Origin: an uncultured Clostridia bacterium
GTDB lineage: Bacteria; Bacillota; Clostridia; Christensenellales; UBA1242
Length of the DNA: 7,575 nt
Assembly (NCBI GenBank): GCA_944349915.1
Contig: CALVNU010000042.1
Span: forward strand, 1-7,575
Direction of reading: 5' to 3'
In this document: in pieces, positions 1-4,339 of the stretch
How the letters are laid out: each line of letters begins with the position of its first letter
Numbering within the stretch: position 1 is the first letter of the stretch
Notes under the pieces: model-generated
What the model was told of the DNA's origin: nothing
Databases searched by the model: none
Seen by the model: the letters and a program-made list of their open reading frames with translations, nothing else
Position numbers and translations under genes: made by a program

Positions 1-16
1 AATAGAAGTATCATTG

Positions 17-54
17 ATTGCAAGGGAAAAGTTTTCCACAAAACTTTTCGCAAT
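17..54 (+). promoter_or_regulatory. Inverted repeat (5' UTR hairpin) abutting the ribosome site of the WG-repeat gene
   Basis: GAAAAGTTTT at 26-35 is exactly complementary to AAAACTTTTC at 40-49 around a 4-nt CCAC loop. The stem can be extended by ATTGC (17-21) pairing with GCAAT (50-54), leaving AAGG (22-25) as a one-sided bulge. It ends one base before the AGGAGG ribosome site at 55-60 and is not followed by a T-run, so it looks like an untranslated-leader structure rather than a terminator of an upstream gene. A role in controlling translation or mRNA stability is inference only. Confidence 0.5.
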
Positions 55-60
55 AGGAGG
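55..60 (+). promoter_or_regulatory. Shine-Dalgarno AGGAGG fixing the GTG start of the WG-repeat gene
   Basis: A perfect AGGAGG lies 5 nt upstream of the GTG at 66. It supports a GTG start, since no ATG in this frame lies nearby with a comparable site. Confidence 0.9.
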
Positions 61-65
61 ACAAA

Positions 66-1241
66 GTGGAATTTAAAATTGTGAAAAGAGGGCTTGGCAA
101 AAACAGAAAATATTATTTTAAAGGCTCTGACGGCAAAACTTATGGCGAAGGTTATGATGAGGCATACAATTTTATTAATGGTTTCGCTCGAATAAAAAAA
201 GGTGATAAATATTATTTTATTGACAAGAATTTTAAAACTCATGGTGAAGGATATTCTCATGTTTTTGATTTTGATAAAAATGGTTTTGCTCGAATTATAA
301 AAGACGGATTATATTACTACATAGACACTAAGTTTAATTGCTATGGTGAAGGATATGAAATGGCTTCTGGTTTTGATAAAAATGGCTTTGCTAAAATCGA
401 AATTGATTACGGAACAAAATTCTTTGTTAGTGAAGAGGAATTTAGAAAAACAGGCAAATCCAATTTGTACAGAGAGCCTAATGACTGGAAAGGAGGTTAT
501 AGACAGGCTTATGTTTATGAATATCAAAACTGTAAATATTATTTTATTGACAACAAAGAATTCAAACTTCATGGTGAAGGATACGATTATATATGGCCAT
601 TTAATAAAGGGTTTGCAAAAGTAAAAAAAGATGATAAATATTATTTTATTGGCAAAGATTTTAAATGCTATGGTGAAGGAGTTGACGAGATAGGGGATTT
701 TGATGAAAATGGGATTGCTATAGTTGTAAAAGATGATAAATATTATTATTTAGACAACAAAGAATTCAAACTTCATGGTGAAGGATACGATTATATATGG
801 CCATTTAATAAAGGGTTTGCAAAAGTAAAAAAAGATGATAAATATTATTTTATTGGCAAAGATTTTAAATGCTATGGTGAAGGAGTTGACGAGATAGGGG
901 ATTTTGATGAAAATGGGATTGCTATAGTTGTAAAAGATGATAAATATTATTATTTAGACAACAAAGAATTCAAACTTCATGGTGAAGGATATGACAATAC
1001 TCCTCCTTATAGTTTTAAAAATGGCTTTATCAGAATTGCAATAGGTGGCAAGTGGTTTTATATGGACAACAAAAAATTCCAACTCCATGGCGAAGGTTAT
1101 GCTGCGGCAGAAGATTTTGCTTGTAATGGTATTGCAACAGTTTATAAAAATGGTGAACGTTATAAAATAAATAAAAAATTTGAGATAGTCGATAAAGACG
1201 AGTCACTTGATGAAGATATAATAGACAGCCAAAAGCAATAA
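66..1241 (+). CDS. WG-repeat protein (about ten WG/KWG-type repeats), function unknown
   Basis: This 391-residue protein is built almost entirely of 33-36-residue repeats of the form YYFID..FK.HGEGYD....F..NGFA.IKKDDK, resembling the WG (KWG) beta repeat family. I count about ten units, one (around residues 115-155) degenerate. There is no signal peptide or membrane segment, so it is probably cytoplasmic. The last 18 or so residues are acidic and non-repetitive (DESLDEDIIDS). The GTG start is set by AGGAGG 5 nt upstream; the stop is TAA. Residues 162-229 and 230-297 are identical, encoded by a perfect 204-bp DNA duplication, and residues 298-309 begin a third copy. WG-repeat proteins are widespread in gut Bacillota and Bacteroidota and mostly uncharacterised; a binding or scaffold role is often assumed. 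No enzymatic motif is visible. It stands alone, with its own terminator. The family call is firm; no function can be assigned. Confidence 0.9.
   Translation: MEFKIVKRGLGKNRKYYFKGSDGKTYGEGYDEAYNFINGFARIKKGDKYYFIDKNFKTHGEGYSHVFDFDKNGFARIIKDGLYYYIDTKFNCYGEGYEMASGFDKNGFAKIEIDYGTKFFVSEEEFRKTGKSNLYREPNDWKGGYRQAYVYEYQNCKYYFIDNKEFKLHGEGYDYIWPFNKGFAKVKKDDKYYFIGKDFKCYGEGVDEIGDFDENGIAIVVKDDKYYYLDNKEFKLHGEGYDYIWPFNKGFAKVKKDDKYYFIGKDFKCYGEGVDEIGDFDENGIAIVVKDDKYYYLDNKEFKLHGEGYDNTPPYSFKNGFIRIAIGGKWFYMDNKKFQLHGEGYAAAEDFACNGIATVYKNGERYKINKKFEIVDKDESLDEDIIDSQKQ
549..991 (+). repeat. Perfect 204-bp tandem repeat, about 2.2 copies, inside the WG-repeat gene
   Basis: Copy 1 (549-752) and copy 2 (753-956) match at every base by direct reading. 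A third partial copy runs 957-991 and then diverges at 992. The period is 68 codons, exactly two WG units, so the frame is kept. Zero synonymous differences between the copies, beside older diverged units, indicates a very recent duplication or gene-conversion event. Copy number here may differ between strains or be mis-assembled. Confidence 0.97.
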
Positions 1242-1272
1242 TAAATTTTGAAAATTAAGAGTAAGTATAAGC

Positions 1273-1306
1273 AAAAAAACTCCTACAAACATGTGGGAGC
1301 TTTTTT
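1273..1306 (+). terminator. Rho-independent terminator of the WG-repeat gene, possibly bidirectional
   Basis: CTCCTAC (1280-1286) pairs with GTGGGAG (1293-1299), with one G-U pair and a 6-nt loop, followed by TTTTTT at 1301-1306. It lies about 40 nt after the WG-repeat stop codon. Read on the other strand it follows the tRNA-Thr by about 30 nt and has a run of seven Ts, but the stem then has a C-A mismatch, so it is weaker in that direction. Confidence 0.85.
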
Positions 1307-1331
1307 GTTAGGTTTTCAAGGGTTTTGTAAT

Positions 1332-1407
1332 TGGAGCTTATGATGGGACTCGAACCCATGACCTCAGCCTTACCAAGGCTGTGCGCTACCTGCTGCGCCA
1401 CATAAGC
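1332..1407 (-). tRNA. tRNA-Thr, anticodon GGU, with encoded CCA
   Basis: The reverse complement folds into a complete 76-nt cloverleaf. The acceptor stem is GCTTATG/CATAAGC, the D stem GCGC/GCGC, the anticodon stem CAGCC/GGCTG with loop TTGGTAA, and the T stem ATGGG/CCCAT with loop TTCGAGT. The anticodon GGT (1374-1372) reads ACC and ACU threonine codons. The discriminator base is U, and CCA is encoded at 1334-1332. No mismatches disturb the stems, so the gene should be functional. Its promoter is not obvious close by; the best candidate is the - strand promoter at 1736-1764. Confidence 0.97.
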
Positions 1408-1797
1408 ACAAACTAAATCTTCGACCATTATTCTGGTGTATTTAGTTGTTATAAAGTTGCCATTTTTTATCTTACCAATGGCGTGCTTCTTGCTAAACCG
1501 CACAAGCATATGTTAAAATGGTATGATTGTTGTTTATAAGCATTTTTTGCAAGATTGTTTTTTTGTGTTTTTTGATGTCCAAAAGCGCAATTTATCATAA
1601 AGCCTTTCAATCGGGGAATAACTAGTTTTAATAGAACATATAGATGATTTTAAAGGGCTATTTAAAGGCTTTTGGCAGGGCATAAAGTTGATGCTGTTTG
1701 TATATTTTTTCTTGCAAGTCTTTATGCTGGTTATTATTCTAGCAAAATTGTTTTTTCTTGTCAAGTATTTTGTTCAATGAATTCTTTTTTAGTACAT
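1408..1797. other. Region without an intact gene between tRNA-Thr and the ABC relic; inverted repeats and a hydrophobic relic frame
   Basis: No complete gene is supportable here. On the side next to the tRNA there are two inverted repeats: AACTAAAT (1411-1418) with ATTTAGTT (1440-1447), enclosing ACCA/TGGT, and GCCATT (1459-1464) with AATGGC (1477-1482). AAAGCCTTT (1599-1607) and AAAGGCTTT (1664-1672) form a longer-range inverted pair, and TTTAAAGG is directly repeated at 1649 and 1661. On the + strand an open frame of 52 codons (1622-1780) without a start codon encodes a strongly hydrophobic stretch (FVYFFLQVFMLVIILAKLFF). It could be a decayed membrane segment of the ABC exporter whose ATPase end follows, but this cannot be shown from sequence alone. 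Confidence 0.5.
1736..1764 (-). promoter_or_regulatory. Near-consensus housekeeping promoter on the - strand, pointing toward tRNA-Thr
   Basis: TTGACA (1764-1759) is followed after exactly 17 nt by TAGAAT (1741-1736). This is 11 of 12 consensus bases with optimal spacing. Transcription would start near 1729 and reach the tRNA after about 320 nt. It lies just upstream of the ABC relic and runs opposite to it. It could be the distant promoter of tRNA-Thr or drive an unrecognised small RNA; in AT-rich DNA a chance match remains possible. Confidence 0.55.
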
Positions 1798-2103
1798 TTA
1801 TCATTTTGTCGCCTTGCAATTGAAAGGGCGCTGTTAAGAAAATCAAGAATAATGCTTTTTGATGCGCCTGCCAGTTCGCTTGATACTTTTGCTCAAGACT
1901 GTATGATGCAGTGTATTGACAATATGAAAGGCTCAAGCGCTATTGCCATAGTTGCGCACAGGCTTTCAACAATTAAAAATGTTGATAAAATATATTTTCT
2001 TTATGAAGGAAAAATTATAGATAGTTGCACATTTAAGAAATATTTGATAAGAATTAAAAATTTAAAGGGAAGTTGCCTGTCGAAGAAATTTAAACCAAAC
2101 TAA
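1798..2103 (+). pseudogene. 3' remnant of an ABC exporter ATP-binding domain
   Basis: The frame from about 1798 to the stop at 2101-2103 encodes the C-terminal half of an ABC exporter nucleotide-binding domain. It starts at the helix after the signature motif (RLAIERALL), then a Walker B region (RIMLFDAPASSLD), a D-loop-like SSLD, the switch histidine in IVAHRLSTIKNVDKI, and GKIIDSCTF near the end. The membrane domain, Walker A, Q-loop and the LSGGQ core are absent: upstream codons in this frame do not resemble the family. The catalytic glutamate after the Walker B aspartate is alanine (DA instead of DE), and the usual ESGT turn reads DSCT. With truncation plus loss of the catalytic residue and no ribosome site, I call it a pseudogene. 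The parent was probably an MsbA/peptide-exporter-type half transporter; which substrate is unknown. Confidence 0.78.
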
Positions 2104-2235
2104 AAATTATTTACAAAATCACATTAAAAAAGTTTATGTTGAAATGTTAAACAATACAAAAATATTTTTAAATAGAAATTATATAGGATAACTAGGTAAA
2201 AAAGCATAAAGGGGAATAAACAATTCGCTAAATAT

Positions 2236-2278
2236 ATCAAACTATAAAATTTTTAAATCAAACTATAAAATTTTTAAA
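2236..2278 (+). repeat. 21-bp tandem repeat, two exact copies
   Basis: Two head-to-tail exact copies of a 21-bp unit beginning ATCAAACTATAAAA occupy 2236-2256 and 2257-2277, and one further base continues the period. The period is two helical turns. It sits about 130 bp upstream of the smsC promoter. Replication slippage in AT-rich DNA is the simplest explanation. Confidence 0.9.
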
Positions 2279-2301
2279 GAATTTGAAAAGATTAATTTAT
2301 G

Positions 2302-2317
2302 CTTGCCAATTGACAAG
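2302..2317. promoter_or_regulatory. Imperfect 16-bp palindrome upstream of smsC (possible operator)
   Basis: CTTGCCAATTGACAAG reads the same on both strands except for one symmetric C-A pair. Palindromes of this size are typical of dimeric repressor sites, but it is about 90 bp upstream of the -35 box and matches no operator that I recognise. Confidence 0.25.
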
Positions 2318-2407
2318 TTTATTAAAAATTGAATGCTTAAAAAAACTTGGTCGCAGTAGATTTTTCATTATGCGGATAAATATTAAAAATCAAACTCGTT
2401 TATTTTA

Positions 2408-2436
2408 TTGACTTATTGTTAAAAACAAATTATAAT
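2408..2436 (+). promoter_or_regulatory. smsCB promoter; predicts a leaderless transcript
   Basis: TTGACT (2408-2413), a 17-nt spacer, and a perfect TATAAT (2431-2436). Initiation 6-8 nt downstream of the -10 box falls at about 2442-2444, which is the smsC start codon itself (2443). No other promoter this good is seen in the preceding 300 bp. Confidence 0.85.
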
Positions 2437-2442
2437 ATACTC

Positions 2443-3159
2443 ATGCTTGAAATTAAAAATCTTAATTACGCTGTTATTGAAAACGGCGCTAAAAAAAATA
2501 TATTAAACGATATAAATTTGACCTTCAAAGACAACAAGATATATGTTATTACCGGACATAATGGAAGTGGGAAATCAACACTTCTTAAAATTATTATGGG
2601 CATAGCGCAAAAGACGGATGGTCAAATCCTTTTTAATGGGCAAGATATTTCCAACATTAGCATTAACGAGCGGGCAGAACTTGGAATTAGTTATGCTTTT
2701 CAACAACCAGTTACATTTAAGGGGTTAAAGGTTAAAGACCTGCTTGATATTGCGACAAGTGAGAAACATAACCTGTCTGCAATGTGCGATATTTTGTCTA
2801 AAGTTGGTTTATGCGCAAAAGACTATATCGACAGGGCACTTGACGATAAACTTTCCGGTGGAGAACTTAAACGCATTGAACTTGCTGTTACTCTTGCAAG
2901 AAAGGGAAAACTTAATATGTTTGATGAGCCAGAGGCTGGAATTGACCTTTGGAGTTTTGAAAACCTTACTGCTCTTTTTGAAAATTTGAAGGGTGCAACA
3001 AACATTATTGTCAGCCACCAAAAGCGAATTTTGGAAATTGCAGATGAGATAATTCTTATGAGTGATGGGAAAGTTGTGTTGCAAGGAAACCGAGAAAAAG
3101 TGCTTCCAAAACTTTCAATCAATGCTTGCGGAAGACTGCGGGAGGTGAATAATGGATAA
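2443..3159 (+). CDS. smsC: Fe-S cluster assembly ABC ATPase, SmsC (SufC-like)
   Basis: A 238-residue cytosolic ABC ATPase that powers Fe-S cluster assembly on its SufB/D-type partner encoded next door. All nucleotide-binding motifs are intact: Walker A GHNGSGKST (38-46), Q-loop in AFQQP (Q87), signature LSGGE (137-141), Walker B LNMFDEP (157-163) with catalytic E162, and switch histidine H192. It has no membrane segment. The ATG at 2443 gives the canonical SufC-type N-terminus (MLEIKNL). An in-frame TTG at 2416 lies between the -35 and -10 boxes and so cannot be translated from this promoter. There is no Shine-Dalgarno upstream of 2443. The FDEPEAGIDLWSF segment and the short two-gene setting fit the SUF-like minimal system (SMS) better than classical SufC, which has a DETDSGLD-type motif and sits with sufBDSU; the SMS assignment is from memory of the families. 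The last 8 nt overlap smsB. Confidence 0.93.
   Translation: MLEIKNLNYAVIENGAKKNILNDINLTFKDNKIYVITGHNGSGKSTLLKIIMGIAQKTDGQILFNGQDISNISINERAELGISYAFQQPVTFKGLKVKDLLDIATSEKHNLSAMCDILSKVGLCAKDYIDRALDDKLSGGELKRIELAVTLARKGKLNMFDEPEAGIDLWSFENLTALFENLKGATNIIVSHQKRILEIADEIILMSDGKVVLQGNREKVLPKLSINACGRLREVNNG
3140..3147 (+). promoter_or_regulatory. Shine-Dalgarno of smsB inside the smsC coding end
   Basis: GGGAGGTG lies 4 nt before the ATG at 3152, within the last codons of smsC. It contrasts with the absence of any ribosome site before smsC and suggests that the second gene can be initiated independently, besides coupling. Confidence 0.85.
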
Positions 3160-4072
3160 AATTGACCGCGAAATATTAGAGCGCGTTGCCGACCTTCATA
3201 AAGTTCCAACAGGCTCTTTTAACATAAGAAAAAATGGCGAGTCGGTTGCTCGAAATTCCACAAAAGACATTGAAATTGTTCCCAAAAAGAATAAAAGTGG
3301 GATTGATATTATTGTAAAAGATGGCGTTAAAAACAAAAGCGTGCATATTCCAGTTATCTTAACTCTTGGCGATTTCCACGACCTTGTTTATAACGATTTC
3401 TACATTGGCAAAGACTGTGATGTGACTATTATTGCTGGTTGTGGAATTCATAATAAAACTTGCAAGGATAGTCAACATGACGGGGTTCATTCTTTTCACA
3501 TCGGCAAAAACTCAAAAGTTAAATATGTTGAAAAGCATTATGGCACAGGTGAGGGAAGTGGAAAGAAAATTCTTAACCCTATTACAAAAATTTATATGAA
3601 AGAAGGCTCTTGCATGAATTTTGAGTCTATTCAAATTGGTGGCGTTTCTTCAACAATAAGAAAAACCTATGCTAAAATTTATGATCATTGCTTGCTAAAC
3701 ATTAAAGAAAACATTTTGACAACGGACAACCAATATGCAAAAACATATTTTAAAGTTGAACTGCTTGGAGAAAATTCTAAATGTGATGTGGTTAGCCATA
3801 GCGTTGCGGAAGGGCAGTCTTATCAAGAATTTGTTTCGGATATGATTGGCAAAAACAAAAGTTTTGGACATGTTGAATGTGATGGCATTTTGATGGATGA
3901 GGGAAGGATTGTTTCTATTCCAAAGATTGACGCAATATCAAAAGATGCATCGCTTGTGCATGAAGCGGCAATTGGAAAAATTGCTGGCGATCAACTTATA
4001 AAGCTTATGAGCCTTGGATTGTCGCAAGAGATGGCAGAGCAAACAATTATAAAAGGATTTTTGTATAATTAA
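3152..4072 (+). CDS. smsB: Fe-S cluster assembly scaffold, SmsB (SufB/SufD family)
   Basis: A 306-residue SufB/SufD-family protein, much shorter than classical SufB (about 470) or SufD (about 420), as expected for the minimal SMS scaffold. It should form a complex with the ATPase SmsC in the cytosol and build Fe-S clusters for delivery to apo-enzymes. The body is the polar beta-helix typical of the family: GCGIHNKTC (96-104), DGVHSFHIGKNSKVKYVEKH (110-129), then QIGGVSSTIRKT (161-172). Two family landmarks of the cluster site are present: ECDGILM with C243 (corresponding to the key SufB cysteine, E. coli Cys405) and VHEAAIGKI with H270 and E271. Other cysteines are C89, C97, C104, C154, C180 and C211. 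The start is set by GGGAGGTG. The gene overlaps smsC by 8 nt (ATGGATAA), implying translational coupling. No cysteine desulfurase or SufU lies beside it, so the sulfur source is unknown here. Confidence 0.92.
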   Translation: MDKIDREILERVADLHKVPTGSFNIRKNGESVARNSTKDIEIVPKKNKSGIDIIVKDGVKNKSVHIPVILTLGDFHDLVYNDFYIGKDCDVTIIAGCGIHNKTCKDSQHDGVHSFHIGKNSKVKYVEKHYGTGEGSGKKILNPITKIYMKEGSCMNFESIQIGGVSSTIRKTYAKIYDHCLLNIKENILTTDNQYAKTYFKVELLGENSKCDVVSHSVAEGQSYQEFVSDMIGKNKSFGHVECDGILMDEGRIVSIPKIDAISKDASLVHEAAIGKIAGDQLIKLMSLGLSQEMAEQTIIKGFLYN

Positions 4073-4132
4073 AAAATCTTGGCAATAAAAACAATTTTGA
4101 TAAAAAATTGATGATAAAAGAGTTTAAAAAAC

Positions 4133-4160
4133 AAAACGCAACTTTTCTGGTTGCGTTTTT
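4133..4160. terminator. Strong bidirectional terminator between smsB and the formate-tetrahydrofolate ligase gene
   Basis: AAAACGCAAC (4133-4142) pairs perfectly with GTTGCGTTTT (4150-4159) around a 7-nt loop. It follows the smsB stop by 60 nt. Read on the - strand the stem is equally perfect and is followed by another T-rich run (GTTTTGTTTTTT), so it can also end the convergent ligase transcript, about 180 nt past that stop codon. The sequence between, 4161-4339, is extremely AT-rich and holds nothing else that I can identify. Confidence 0.9.
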
Positions 4161-4339
4161 GTGCGTTTAATTTGATTTTTTTGTATATTTTATTTACATT
4201 AAATTAACAATTATTAAATTTATTTTAATAGGTTACTTTAATAACACTATTAACATCATTTTAATTTTTTAAGATGATTATGGTAAATTTATCTTTTTTA
4301 TAGTTTTTTATTAGATTTCTTATATTTTTTTGTTAAATT

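Larger units (their letters stand above)
2104..2407. other. AT-rich intergenic region without a gene
   Basis: About 300 bp between the ABC relic and the smsC promoter. Stop codons occur in all frames and I see no RNA gene. It contains a 21-bp tandem repeat at 2236-2278 and a 16-bp imperfect palindrome at 2302-2317, described separately. Confidence 0.7.

Noticed and set aside
32..40. TTTTCCACA, a match to the DnaA-box consensus
   Set aside because: It is a single box forming part of the inverted repeat, with no second box, no AT-rich unwinding element and no dnaA/dnaN nearby.
549..991. CRISPR-like array
   Set aside because: The repeat is a 204-bp protein-coding tandem duplication in frame with the WG units, with no spacers.
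1255..1509. Open frame on the - strand overlapping the tRNA
   Set aside because: It reads straight through the tRNA-Thr and the terminator, has no ribosome site at its ATG, and resembles no family.
1534..1764. Open frame on the - strand in the relic region, 76 codons
   Set aside because: Its first ATG overlaps the -35 box of the - strand promoter; an internal ATG at 1683 has no Shine-Dalgarno and the protein is low-complexity and unrecognisable.
2416..2442. Upstream TTG start extending smsC by nine residues
   Set aside because: It lies between the -35 and -10 boxes, so it would not be in the mRNA, and the added residues are unlike SufC-family N-termini.
2809..3209. Long - strand open frames opposite smsC
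   Set aside because: They are antisense shadows of a well-supported ABC ATPase gene, without ribosome sites or recognisable domains.
4161..4339. Very AT-rich gap as a possible origin or att site
   Set aside because: No iterons, DnaA boxes, GATC clusters or flanking direct repeats; it looks like the long 3' untranslated end of fhs before the shared terminator.
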